Positions 1 to 7,217 of a DNA stretch of 30,515 bases are shown in pieces. Under the pieces are notes generated by a model, which was not told the DNA's origin, did no database searches, and was given only the letters and a program-made list of their open reading frames with translations. A program made the position numbers and the translations under genes. This stretch comes from Lachnospiraceae bacterium. GTDB taxonomy: Bacteria; Bacillota; Clostridia; Lachnospirales; Lachnospiraceae. Position 1 is the first letter of the stretch; the number at the start of each line of letters is the position of its first letter. The stretch lies in NCBI GenBank assembly GCA_016293925.1, contig JAEDCX010000022.1, positions 1 to 30,515 of the forward strand. The letters are read 5' to 3'.

Positions 1-654
1 AGTCCTAAGACTGTACGCAACTATCATGGCTTCATATCGGCGATTCTAGGCACTTATAAGCCTGAGATGAATATTTCTACTACCCTGCCACAAAAACGCA
101 AGGAAGAGTCATATATCCCAACTACAGAGGATGTCCGGAAGATATTGGAGCATGAGAGGGATACAATATTCTATGTGCCATACGTGTTAGCCTGTCATGG
201 ATTGAGGCGAGGCGAGATTCTTGCAGTGGAATCGAGTGATCTAGATGGTGATGTACTCCATGTCAACAAGTCACTCGCACTGGACCAGGATGGTAAGTGG
301 GTGCATAAGTCAACCAAGACTACTGCATCTACAAGAGACATTATTATACCGATGGATGTGGCTGATATGATTCGTAAGCAAGGATTCGCTTATCGAGGAA
401 GTCCATGTTACCTGTCTGAACATCTCAATAATGTTCAGAGAGAACTCGGAATACCACGATTCAGTCTCCACAAACTCAGGCACTACTTCGCTTCTGTTAT
501 GTCTGCAAGTGGTGTGGCTGATGTAGATATCATGGCTCTTGGTGGATGGGAAACGGATTATGTAATGAAGAATGTATACAGGCATTCGATGATTGAACAA
601 GAAGCAAAAAGAAAAAGGGATGCAATGAGTAAACTGCAGTCTTTTATTTTTTGA
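1..654 (+). CDS. Tyrosine-type site-specific recombinase/integrase, 5'-truncated by window edge
   Basis: This is the C-terminal part of a phage/integrative-element integrase. The frame is already open at base 1, so the ATG at 67 is internal and the N-terminal arm-binding domain lies outside the window. Numbering residues from that ATG, the catalytic set is visible: Arg47 in GLRRGE, Lys84 in a beta-hairpin turn, His135-x-x-Arg138 in HKLRH, Trp161 at the second His/Trp position, and nucleophile Tyr171 in VYRH. The protein ends about 25 residues after the Tyr, a normal C-terminus. It is the only convincing plus-strand gene. It points at the 3' end of the tRNA-Arg gene, as expected of an element integrated at a tRNA. 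Its base composition looks more AT-rich than the neighbouring core genes. Family assignment is firm; the identity of the element is unknown. Confidence 0.93.
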   Translation, partial: SPKTVRNYHGFISAILGTYKPEMNISTTLPQKRKEESYIPTTEDVRKILEHERDTIFYVPYVLACHGLRRGEILAVESSDLDGDVLHVNKSLALDQDGKWVHKSTKTTASTRDIIIPMDVADMIRKQGFAYRGSPCYLSEHLNNVQRELGIPRFSLHKLRHYFASVMSASGVADVDIMALGGWETDYVMKNVYRHSMIEQEAKRKRDAMSKLQSFIF

Positions 655-661
655 CTTTTTG

Positions 662-683
662 AAATTTGTCCTAGGACAAATTT
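662..683. repeat. 22-bp perfect palindrome after the integrase gene
   Basis: A perfect inverted repeat with no central spacer, centred on CCTAGG, starts 8 bases after the integrase stop codon. It could fold as a 9-bp stem with a CTAG loop, but no clear run of T follows, so it is a poor intrinsic terminator. A dyad binding site for a recombination directionality factor or regulator is equally possible. The function is not established. Confidence 0.6.
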
Positions 684-733
684 TGGTACAAAACCACCTT
701 GTTTTATACTTAATATCTTTGTAAAACAAACAA

Positions 734-789
734 TAAAAAATCCCCTGAAACAGGCTTCCTTAGAGGGAAATGCCTATTTCAAGGGATTT
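734..789 (-). terminator. Rho-independent terminator of tRNA-Arg, possibly bidirectional
   Basis: A long imperfect hairpin pairs 738-755 with 772-789: seven pairs, a mismatch, five pairs, a mismatch, then four pairs, with a loop that can pair further. Read on the minus strand it is followed by six T residues (plus-strand A run 735-740). It begins 9 bases beyond the tRNA 3' end. The plus-strand exit side is also T-rich, so it may also stop integrase transcription. Confidence 0.8.
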
Positions 790-798
790 GTTTTATGA

Positions 799-870
799 TG
801 CACTCGACAGGAATCGAACCTGCATCAAAGGCGTCGGAGGCCTCCGTTCTATCCATTATACTACGAGTGC
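799..870 (-). tRNA. tRNA-Arg (anticodon CCG)
   Basis: A complete 72-nt cloverleaf reads on the minus strand. The acceptor stem GCACTCG pairs with CGAGTGC, with discriminator A at 799. The D arm contains ATGGATAG. The anticodon stem GAGGC pairs with GCCTT (one G-U) around loop CTCCGAC, giving anticodon CCG, which reads the arginine codon CGG. The T arm is GCAGG-TTCGATT-CCTGT. CCA is not encoded and would be added after transcription. A promoter lies just upstream and a terminator just downstream. The 3' end faces the integrase, so the 3' half of this gene is the likely attachment site of the neighbouring element. Confidence 0.97.
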
Positions 871-880
871 GAACAATGGT

Positions 881-909
881 ATTATAACGGATCTCTCACA
901 AAAAAACAA
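881..909 (-). promoter_or_regulatory. Promoter of tRNA-Arg
   Basis: On the minus strand TTGTTT (909-904) and a perfect TATAAT (886-881) are separated by exactly 17 bases. The predicted start of transcription is a few bases before the mature 5' end at 870. This is a typical vegetative (sigma-A-like) promoter. Confidence 0.8.
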
Positions 910-958
910 GTAAAATCGAACGAAGGATTTCATTTTTCTGAAACAGGCCTCCGATCAC

Positions 959-1885
959 CTACTCTGCGATCGAAATTTTGTCCTCTGCATAGGAGTAAAA
1001 ATACACCTGATCTGACAGAACCTCCTCCGGATCCAGTTGTGTTTCATTGACATTCTGAACCATTTCCCGCAGTTCTCTCACACCCTTCTCACCGTTTACC
1101 GGAATCAGGATCACTTCATGAATACTACTGGGCAGGATATAATAATCTGTATTGGGAATCGGAAGATGCTCTCTCATATCCTGATACATGATCGTGGAAG
1201 CACCATGCAATTTATGATCGTTGGACATGACAAACATACTGTTTTCCAGATATTTTACCATTCCGATCAATTCATCGACTCCCTCCTTCTGAAGCAGTCT
1301 CTCACTGTCCAGCAACTGCAGCAGGGTCTCATTCATATTATGACACTGAATCGGCAACCGTTTTGTAGTATTGCTGTATGCATCCTTCATCAGACGCTCC
1401 CGTGAGACGTGCCACATTTCCATATGATGGTTATGAATCACAATACTGCCGCCCTCCCATCCGACGGAATCAATCATACAGTAGAAAATAACCGCCAGAT
1501 CCAGAAAGGAAATATGCGGTACATCCTTCAGTAATTCCCTATTCTTCTCCCTATTGATTACTCGGAAGCATAGATGTTTCCGCACCTGTTCATAATCCTG
1601 GAAAAAATCAATCACGCTGTCATCCTCAATTTTACTGTCTGCACAGATTTCCATAATCTCTCGGACGATTTCTCCCAGTGTACGTCCTTCTATGTAAGCC
1701 TGATAATAGTGATCCGGATAAATCGTTGGTGCAATCCGGCTGTCGGCTTGATGTATCATCAAGCCATCCCACATTACCCCGTTGTTTTTCATGACCGTTC
1801 TGATCTCAACAGTCTCTTTCGGTCCGGCTTCCCTCTTTAACGCATTGACAAGTTTTGTTTTGAATTCCTCTTTACTTATAATCAT
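959..1885 (-). CDS. DUF5688 family protein
   Basis: This is a 308-residue cytoplasmic protein with no signal peptide or membrane segment. It resembles the DUF5688 family as I remember it, through the C-terminal stretch with NDHKLHGAS followed by YYILPSSIHEVILIP. The biochemical role is unknown. I chose the ATG at 1885 because AGAAAGGA precedes it at good spacing. A longer frame from an ATG at 1939 would begin inside the efp terminator hairpin and has no ribosome site. The gene lies 34 bases beyond that terminator, leaving little room for a private promoter, so it may depend on efp readthrough. The family seems to occur in many divergent copies in Lachnospiraceae genomes. Confidence 0.85.
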   Translation of the reverse strand: MIISKEEFKTKLVNALKREAGPKETVEIRTVMKNNGVMWDGLMIHQADSRIAPTIYPDHYYQAYIEGRTLGEIVREIMEICADSKIEDDSVIDFFQDYEQVRKHLCFRVINREKNRELLKDVPHISFLDLAVIFYCMIDSVGWEGGSIVIHNHHMEMWHVSRERLMKDAYSNTTKRLPIQCHNMNETLLQLLDSERLLQKEGVDELIGMVKYLENSMFVMSNDHKLHGASTIMYQDMREHLPIPNTDYYILPSSIHEVILIPVNGEKGVRELREMVQNVNETQLDPEEVLSDQVYFYSYAEDKISIAE

Positions 1886-1916
1886 TTTTGTATTCCTTTC
1901 TCGATTTTTTGCAACA

Positions 1917-1947
1917 GAAAAAGACAATGGATATTCCATTGTCTTTT
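1917..1947 (-). terminator. Terminator after efp
   Basis: A perfect 13-bp stem (1919-1931 with 1935-1947) with a 3-base loop is followed on the minus strand by a run of T. It sits about 30 bases after the efp stop codon and should end the yqeG-aroE-aroK-aroQ-efp transcript. Confidence 0.85.
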
Positions 1948-1977
1948 GAGCTTATCATCGATTATGCAATGATCTGA

Positions 1978-2535
1978 TTATACTCTGGAGAGATACTCCC
2001 CTGTTCTGGTATCAATCTTGATCACATCACCCTGCTCTACGAAAAGCGGAACAGAAACCTGAGCACCTGTCTCTACTGTAGCGGGCTTGCTTGCACCTGT
2101 CGCTGTATCACCTTTGAAACCGGGCTCGGTCTCAGTAATCTGAAGTTCTACGAAAAGAGGAGGCTCAATAGAGAATACGCTTCCGTTATGGGAACACATC
2201 TTTACCATCTCATTCTCTTTTACGAATTTCAGGGAATCACCGACCTGATCCGAATTCAATGCAACCTGATCATAGGTCTCCACATCCATGAAGTTATAGA
2301 GATCTCCGTCAGAATACAGATACTGCATATCTTTTCTATCGATACGTGCTTGCGGGCATTTCTCGGTAGGTCTGAATGTTTTCTCTACCACACCGCCACT
2401 CTTGATGTTTTTCAATTTGGTTCTGACGAAAGCAGCGCCCTTACCGGGCTTCACATGCTGGAACTCGATAATCTGATACACGTTGTTATCAAACTCGATT
2501 GTCATACCATTTCTGAAATCACCTGCAGAAATCAT
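1978..2535 (-). CDS. efp: Translation elongation factor P
   Basis: Elongation factor P binds between the P and E sites of the ribosome and relieves stalling at proline runs. The 185-residue length is standard. The N-terminal KOW-like domain carries the tip loop KPGKGAAFVR, with Lys32 at the position that is post-translationally modified in other Firmicutes. The two OB-fold domains follow, ending in the typical IKIDTRTGEYLSRV. The ATG at 2535 follows a strong AGGAGG (2544-2549). It is the last gene of the yqeG-aro operon, 58 bases after aroQ. The identification is secure. Confidence 0.98.
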   Translation of the reverse strand: MISAGDFRNGMTIEFDNNVYQIIEFQHVKPGKGAAFVRTKLKNIKSGGVVEKTFRPTEKCPQARIDRKDMQYLYSDGDLYNFMDVETYDQVALNSDQVGDSLKFVKENEMVKMCSHNGSVFSIEPPLFVELQITETEPGFKGDTATGASKPATVETGAQVSVPLFVEQGDVIKIDTRTGEYLSRV

Positions 2536-2593
2536 ACTTAAATCCTCCTAAAATTGTCACGTCATAATTCTCTACTAGTTTACTCCAAAAAAA

Positions 2594-3037
2594 CTACTTT
2601 TTCAACTGTTTTTTGAGAATCATATCAATTGCATCGATATACCCCTGTAAACCGCGCCCGTAAATCTGTGCATCACAGGCGGGTGCAGTGACGGACACCG
2701 CACGGAAAGCCTCTCTGTTTGTAATATCAGAGATATGTACCTCCACCTTCGGAATATACTCGATGCTCTTCAAGGCATCATGAATCGCATAGCTGTAATG
2801 GGTGTAGGCACCGGGATTGATTACAATACCCTCCGTCCCGTCAAAATATGCCTGCTGGATTCTATCGATCATGGCACCCTCATGATTGGACTGATACACT
2901 TCAATCTCGCAATGCTCTGCTTCCGCCTTCTCCTGAATGAGCCTCTTCAGATAATCATAATCCTGGTTTCCGTATATTTTTTTCTCCCGAATTCCCAGGA
3001 AATTCAGGTTCGGTCCGTTCATAACCAATAGTTTCAT
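2594..3037 (-). CDS. aroQ: Type II 3-dehydroquinate dehydratase
   Basis: This enzyme catalyses the trans-dehydration of 3-dehydroquinate to 3-dehydroshikimate, step 3 of the shikimate pathway, as a dodecamer. The 147-residue length fits the type II family. The lid loop carries Arg17 and the catalytic Tyr22. The substrate-binding INPGAYTHYS block holds Asn74 and His80, the catalytic His101 lies in VEVHISDI, and Arg112 follows. The SNHEGAMID segment is also typical. The start overlaps the aroK stop by 4 bases (ATGA), indicating translational coupling. The motif is REKKIYG where REPEIYG is common, a minor change. Confidence 0.97.
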   Translation of the reverse strand: MKLLVMNGPNLNFLGIREKKIYGNQDYDYLKRLIQEKAEAEHCEIEVYQSNHEGAMIDRIQQAYFDGTEGIVINPGAYTHYSYAIHDALKSIEYIPKVEVHISDITNREAFRAVSVTAPACDAQIYGRGLQGYIDAIDMILKKQLKK

Positions 3038-3546
3038 ACGTCATCCTCCATTAAGTCAACTATCTTGGCAACAATTTCCTGCACGGATTGACCGGTGGTA
3101 GCAACAACGTAATCCGCCGCATCCTCATATATCGGATCCCGTACCGAGAGCATGTCACGAATTCTGCCCGACGGATCTTCACACTGCAGCAGAGGCCGGG
3201 TAGTATCCTCTTTTAACCGCTCATAGATGGTCTCCGCATCCGTCTTCAGATAGATCACTTTGCCGATCTGTTTCAGTAAAGCCCTGTTCTCTTCCCGAAC
3301 CGGCATTCCTCCCCCCGTTGACAGAATAAAACGTCCTTTCTGTTCGGTCAGCCGTCGCAGATATGCTGTTTCCATATCACGAAAGGCCTGCTCTCCGCTC
3401 TCGGCGAAAATCGCCGAAATCGTCTTGTGCTGCTCTCTCTCAATCTGTTTGTCGCTGTCAATGTATGGCGTCTGTAACCTGTATGACAACTGGTATGCCA
3501 CACTGGATTTGCCGGAACCCATATATCCAACCAAAACAATGTTCAT
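3034..3546 (-). CDS. aroK: Shikimate kinase
   Basis: Shikimate kinase phosphorylates shikimate at the 3-hydroxyl using ATP, step 5 of the pathway. The 170-residue P-loop kinase has Walker A GYMGSGKSS at residues 7-15. Asp32 lies in the DSDKQIE shikimate-binding motif, Arg57 in the FRDME segment, and the glycine-rich STGGGMP contacts substrate. The lid Arg is in TRPLL. It lies 16 bases after aroE and overlaps aroQ, so aroE, aroK and aroQ form a pathway block. The start ATG at 3546 gives the standard N-terminus MNIVLVGYMG. Confidence 0.97.
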   Translation of the reverse strand: MNIVLVGYMGSGKSSVAYQLSYRLQTPYIDSDKQIEREQHKTISAIFAESGEQAFRDMETAYLRRLTEQKGRFILSTGGGMPVREENRALLKQIGKVIYLKTDAETIYERLKEDTTRPLLQCEDPSGRIRDMLSVRDPIYEDAADYVVATTGQSVQEIVAKIVDLMEDDV

Positions 3547-3562
3547 CTTATGCCTCCGTCAG

Positions 3563-4420
3563 TTATTCCACGCCGATGACTGCAGCAATCTTCGCCGCAC
3601 TCTCATCAGCGATCTGAAGATCGTTCCACAGTTCAAATGCAATGATCCCCTGATACAACAACATGCCGAGTCCGTTGATTGCTCTTCCGCCATGGGCTGA
3701 CACAAGCTGCATGAATCCGGTTTCCGCCGGTCTGTAGATCAGGTCATATCCGGTATGAATCTTCTCATAGAAGTTCGGATCTTCAATTGCAACTTCACCG
3801 CAGTTCGGGTACATTCCGATATTCGTACACTGAAACACAAGATGCTTCCGATCTGGAATGACGTCCACATCGGTTAGTCCGCAAGCCGTCAGTTCACAGG
3901 TATATCCAAAGTTTCTCACCTCATCCGCAACAGCAGTTGCACGTTCCACGGTTCGGTTCATGATCCGGATACTCGCCGCACCATTCTCGGCACACATCAC
4001 AGCCACTGCTCTTGCCACGCCGCCGGCTCCAACCAGAATCACATGTTCTCCTTTGATTCCGACCTGATGTACGTTCAGATCCCGAAGCAGACCGAGCATA
4101 TCCGTATTGTAACCCTTATACCCCTTTTCCGTACGAACCAGAGTATTCACCGCTCCGATCTTCTCTGCCAGACTGTCGATCTCACATACGAGAGGAATCA
4201 CATCTCTCTTGTAGGGCACCGTCACATTCAGCCCCATGATATTCAGTTCATAGGCGCCCCGAATGGCAGTGGGAAGATCCCGTTCCACCAAAAAAGGAAC
4301 ATAGATCACATTCCGGTCGTATTCTTCCGCCAGCATATTTTGAATGATTGGCGATAATGTATGCTCCACCGGCTTTCCGATCAAACCCAACACGCCGGTT
4401 TTTCCATCTGTATTATTCAT
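3563..4420 (-). CDS. aroE: Shikimate 5-dehydrogenase
   Basis: This is the NADP(H)-dependent reductase of 3-dehydroshikimate to shikimate, step 4 of the pathway. It has 285 residues. The N-terminal substrate domain contains SPII (shikimate contacts), NVTVPYK with catalytic Lys71, and NTD with Asp107. The Rossmann domain starts at GAGGVARA (131-138) and has the NRT motif for the cofactor phosphate. The C-terminal GLGMLLYQGIIAFELW segment is diagnostic. The start overlaps the end of yqeG by 8 bases, with an AGGA ribosome site inside yqeG, which suggests coupled translation. I see nothing unusual. Confidence 0.97.
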   Translation of the reverse strand: MNNTDGKTGVLGLIGKPVEHTLSPIIQNMLAEEYDRNVIYVPFLVERDLPTAIRGAYELNIMGLNVTVPYKRDVIPLVCEIDSLAEKIGAVNTLVRTEKGYKGYNTDMLGLLRDLNVHQVGIKGEHVILVGAGGVARAVAVMCAENGAASIRIMNRTVERATAVADEVRNFGYTCELTACGLTDVDVIPDRKHLVFQCTNIGMYPNCGEVAIEDPNFYEKIHTGYDLIYRPAETGFMQLVSAHGGRAINGLGMLLYQGIIAFELWNDLQIADESAAKIAAVIGVE

Positions 4421-4937
4421 GCTTCCTGCTCTTCTCTTTTCTGCATTTTCTCTTGTAGCACGCCAGGACAGGCTTCTCCAGCATTCGTTTCAGAACAATC
4501 TGGACCTCCTCATGCTTGTCGATTGGTTTCACCAGATAACTTTCGATTCCGGTCTTGTTGGCTCCCCATACATCGGTAAACAGCTGATCGCCCACGAAAA
4601 CCGTCGTCGGAATGGAGGTCTCCATCTTCTGCATTGCCCTGACATAGCCTTCCACTCCCGGTTTTCCTGCTTTGTAGATGTATTCGCCATAATCGACACC
4701 GTCCCGGAACATTTTGACACGAGGTTCCTTATTGTTGGACAAAAAGAGCACCCGCATCCCCATTTTCTTCAGTTTTCCGAACAATATCTTGTTCTCTTCC
4801 GTCGGCGGAGCGCCATGTTTCGTCAGCGTATTGTCAATATCAAAGATTACACCCCGCATCCCCTGCCGGTATAATCCTTCAAAATCAATATCATATACGG
4901 AATCCACATAATGACTCGGATATAATCTACGGAACAT
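4413..4937 (-). CDS. yqeG: YqeG family HAD-IIIA phosphatase
   Basis: This is a small HAD-superfamily phosphatase of 174 residues; its physiological substrate is not well defined. The nucleophile and acid pair lie in FDIDNTL (Asp33, Asp35), motif II is LFLSNN, and motif III/IV is GDQLFTDVWGANKTGI. The start is the ATG at 4937: AAAGGAG lies 6 bases upstream, and MFRRLYPSHYVDS matches the family N-terminus. An ATG 18 bases further upstream lacks a good ribosome site. It is the first gene of the yqeG-aroE-aroK-aroQ-efp unit and overlaps aroE. The C-terminus is very basic. Confidence 0.93.
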   Translation of the reverse strand: MFRRLYPSHYVDSVYDIDFEGLYRQGMRGVIFDIDNTLTKHGAPPTEENKILFGKLKKMGMRVLFLSNNKEPRVKMFRDGVDYGEYIYKAGKPGVEGYVRAMQKMETSIPTTVFVGDQLFTDVWGANKTGIESYLVKPIDKHEEVQIVLKRMLEKPVLACYKRKCRKEKSRKHE

Positions 4938-4962
4938 AAGCCTCTCCTTTCGCATCCCCCAT

Positions 4963-4992
4963 ATTATAACAAAACACCCTGCCCATAGGCAA
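4963..4992 (-). promoter_or_regulatory. Possible promoter for yqeG-aroE-aroK-aroQ-efp
   Basis: On the minus strand TTGCCT (4992-4987) and a perfect TATAAT (4968-4963) are 18 bases apart, placing a start site shortly before the yqeG ribosome site. The -35 element lies inside the terminator stem of the upstream gene. The -35 match is only 4 of 6. Confidence 0.5.
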
Positions 4993-4998
4993 GGTGTT
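4968..4998 (-). terminator. Terminator after the small unknown gene
   Basis: AACACC pairs with GGTGTT and TGCC with GGCA, with one C-A mismatch and a 4-base loop (4973-4998). It is followed on the minus strand by TTTTGTT. It starts 28 bases after the stop of the 5026-5433 gene. Confidence 0.75.
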
Positions 4999-5025
4999 GT
5001 TCATAGAATCCCTTGATTCAGTCAC

Positions 5026-5433
5026 TTATTTACGAATAACCATACCATCCTCGCCGGCGGTAACGATTACAGCCTGTCCGCCCACGAAATACTGATATTC
5101 CTGCAAAACACTATCTTTACGCATATCGGAGATTGCCTGCTCCATGTCCAGTGTCTCCAACCCGGTTTCTCTGCCCAGAAAATCCATATCCTTCTGCGTC
5201 CCCATGGAAAGGGACACATCCTGCAGATCAGCGATTCTGCGTCCGGCGTCAACACGCTCCGGTTCCTGATACGGTGCTGCCGCATCAACACCGGCATTCG
5301 GACTGTCCGCCTGCCCACGCTGCACATCCTGCGCACCGGCTTCTCCCATGCCGACCGTCCGGATATTCTGATATCGAAGCTGGTTCCATAAACCGCCGTA
5401 TTGATTGATTGCATCCATTGCCAAACCGATCAC
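5026..5433 (-). CDS. Conserved small protein of unknown function
   Basis: I do not recognise a named family. It has up to 135 residues, with no signal peptide or membrane segment. The middle (about residues 30-65) is low-complexity and hydrophilic. The C-terminal part, with MDFLGRETGLETLDME and an ISDMRKDSVLQEYQYFVG segment, looks like a folded and probably conserved element; I recall similar C-termini in Lachnospiraceae hypothetical proteins but cannot name them. The start is uncertain. The GTG at 5433 has AGGGG only about 2 bases upstream, the in-frame TTG at 5424 has better spacing, and the first ATG is at 5418. It has its own promoter, a structured leader and a terminator, so it is probably expressed on its own. 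Confidence 0.75.
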   Translation of the reverse strand: MIGLAMDAINQYGGLWNQLRYQNIRTVGMGEAGAQDVQRGQADSPNAGVDAAAPYQEPERVDAGRRIADLQDVSLSMGTQKDMDFLGRETGLETLDMEQAISDMRKDSVLQEYQYFVGGQAVIVTAGEDGMVIRK

Positions 5434-5459
5434 TTCCCCTATGTACTGTACTATCCTAT

Positions 5460-5498
5460 CCTATCCGATGTATCGGTAGGATGTTAACATAAGTTAAC
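5460..5498. repeat. Inverted repeats in the leader of the small unknown gene
   Basis: The leader holds CCTA-T-CCGAT/ATCGG-TAGG (5460-5480), a hairpin with one bulge, next to two GTTAAC palindromes (5483-5488 and 5493-5498) separated by ATAA. A triple tandem of CTATC units (5451-5465) overlaps the first arm. All lie between the predicted transcription start near 5503 and the coding region. They may be an operator or an RNA structure; neither is shown. Confidence 0.55.
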
Positions 5499-5509
5499 CC
5501 CTCATGTAC

Positions 5510-5538
5510 ATTATACAGCGGCAAATCCCCTTTTGCAA
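5510..5538 (-). promoter_or_regulatory. Promoter of the small unknown gene
   Basis: On the minus strand TTGCAA (5538-5533) and a perfect TATAAT (5515-5510) are separated by 17 bases. The predicted start near 5503 leaves a leader of about 70-85 bases containing inverted repeats. The promoter lies just downstream of the oppF stop. Confidence 0.75.
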
Positions 5539-5558
5539 GCATTATTATGGTAAACCTA

Positions 5559-6305
5559 TTAAAAAATATCAATGTCTGCGGCACGAAGCAGTTCCCTTGT
5601 ATACACATCCTGCGGTTCCCGGTAAATCACTTCCGGGTCTCCCTGCTCCCGCAGTTCTCCCTGCTTCATGATCAATACTTTACTGCAGATCTGATACGCT
5701 ACCCGAAGGTCGTGGGTGATAAACAAAATCGATAGTCCCATCTCCTGCTGCAGTTTCACCAACAGATCCAGCACCTGATCCTGAATCGTCACATCCAATG
5801 CCGATACCGGTTCATCCGCAATGATAAACTTCGGCTCCAGCATCAATGCCATGGCAAGTGCAACACGCTGCCGTTGTCCACCGGATAATTCTCTGGGATA
5901 GCGCGACAGATACCTGTCATCCAAACCGACCCGCTCCAGCATTTGTCTTGCCCGCTCCAGCTGTTCCTCACGACTGATTGCGGACAGATTACGCAATGGT
6001 TCCCGTAGTAGGAATTCCACTGTTTTTACCGGATTCAGAGAACTGAACGGATCCTGGAATACCATCTGCGGATGTTTCTCCTGCAGCACAATATCTCCCT
6101 CCACATGAGGGAGCATTCCCATAATTGCTTTGGCAATTGTGGATTTGCCGCATCCGCTCTCTCCCAACAGCCCAACAATCTGCCCTTCTTCCACAGTAAA
6201 GGAGACGTTCCTGACCACATGTTTCAGATTCGCCTTCCGTCCGAAATGAGTATTGGCATCCCGATAATACACATTCAGATGATCTACTTTCAGAATATCT
6301 GTCAT
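5559..6305 (-). CDS. oppF: Oligopeptide/dipeptide ABC transporter ATP-binding protein (OppF-like)
   Basis: This is the second ATPase of a peptide-type (PepT family) importer. It has 248 residues from the ATG at 6305. Walker A is GESGCGKST, the Q-loop lies in MVFQDPFSSLNP, the signature is LSGGQRQRV, Walker B is FIIADEP followed by VSALDV, and the switch His lies in FITHD. AGGAG lies 7 bases upstream of the chosen start. A longer start at 6344 would overlap oppD by 4 bases, but it adds an odd WERRRR segment that I judge not to be translated. It is shorter than classical OppF and lacks the long C-terminal peptide-family tail. It is the last gene of the transporter operon, and I see no clear terminator after it. 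Confidence 0.93.
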   Translation of the reverse strand: MTDILKVDHLNVYYRDANTHFGRKANLKHVVRNVSFTVEEGQIVGLLGESGCGKSTIAKAIMGMLPHVEGDIVLQEKHPQMVFQDPFSSLNPVKTVEFLLREPLRNLSAISREEQLERARQMLERVGLDDRYLSRYPRELSGGQRQRVALAMALMLEPKFIIADEPVSALDVTIQDQVLDLLVKLQQEMGLSILFITHDLRVAYQICSKVLIMKQGELREQGDPEVIYREPQDVYTRELLRAADIDIF

Positions 6306-6340
6306 CCTCCGTCTCCTCTCCCAACTCATTGATTGCCACT

Positions 6341-7201
6341 TCATTCTTCTGTATATACTCTTTTACGAAGTGTCGGAATCGCTGCGATCAGTTTCTTCGT
6401 ATACTCTTTCTGAGGATGTTCGAATACCTGATTCGCCTCTCCCGATTCCACGATATATCCATTCTGCATAACCATTACCCTATGGCAGAGTTTCCTGACA
6501 AGGCTTAAATCATGGGATATAAACAGAATCGCCGTTTTCTTTTCCTGATTGATCCTACGCAGTAGCGCAATGATCTGTGACTGGATCGTAACATCCAATG
6601 CAGTGGTAGGTTCATCTGCAATCAGCAGTTTGGGTTCTGAGATCATGGCAGCCGCAATCATGACACGCTGTCTCATCCCCCCCGACAATTCATGGGGATA
6701 CTGGTTATATACCACCTCCGGATGCTCCAGTTCCACATCCTCCATAGCTTTCAACGCCAATCGTCTGCGTTGCTCCCGGTCCAGATTCCGATGCAGCCGC
6801 AGTGCTTCTTCTACCTGCCAGCCGATCTTCTTCACCGGATTCAGGGAAGTCATCGGCTCCTGGAAAATAATCCCGATCTCATCTCCCTGCAGGGAACGCA
6901 ACACACTTCTGGGACATTGCAGGATATCGACGCCCTCAAAGAGAATCTCACCCCGTTTCTGCATATTGTGCCGTTGCAGCAAACCGGCAATTGCCAGTGC
7001 TGACATGGATTTTCCGGAGCCGGATTCCCCGACAAGCCCTACAATATCCCCTTCCTCCATTACCAGATCAAAATCATAGACCACTGTTTCGGGGATCTTG
7101 TGGTCATGAAACTCAATATTCAGATTCGTTACCGACAGCAGATGCTCCGGCGCATTCTTCGGAACAGTATTCTGCTGCATGCTTGTATCCAACCGCTTCA
7201 C
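6341..7201 (-). CDS. oppD: Oligopeptide/dipeptide ABC transporter ATP-binding protein (OppD-like)
   Basis: This is the first ATPase of the importer, with 286 residues. Walker A is GESGSGKSM, the Q-loop is IIFQEPMTSLNP, the signature is LSGGMRQRV, Walker B is LLIADEPTTALDV and the switch His is in FISHD. The C-terminal region is short, and the cysteine-rich iron-sulfur motif seen in some DppD/OppD proteins is absent. The start is GTG at 7201, chosen because AAGGAG lies 8 bases upstream; the next ATG, at 7180, has no ribosome site. It lies 16 bases after oppC. Confidence 0.94.
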   Translation of the reverse strand: MKRLDTSMQQNTVPKNAPEHLLSVTNLNIEFHDHKIPETVVYDFDLVMEEGDIVGLVGESGSGKSMSALAIAGLLQRHNMQKRGEILFEGVDILQCPRSVLRSLQGDEIGIIFQEPMTSLNPVKKIGWQVEEALRLHRNLDREQRRRLALKAMEDVELEHPEVVYNQYPHELSGGMRQRVMIAAAMISEPKLLIADEPTTALDVTIQSQIIALLRRINQEKKTAILFISHDLSLVRKLCHRVMVMQNGYIVESGEANQVFEHPQKEYTKKLIAAIPTLRKRVYTEE

Positions 7202-7217
7202 AATCCACTCTCCTTCT

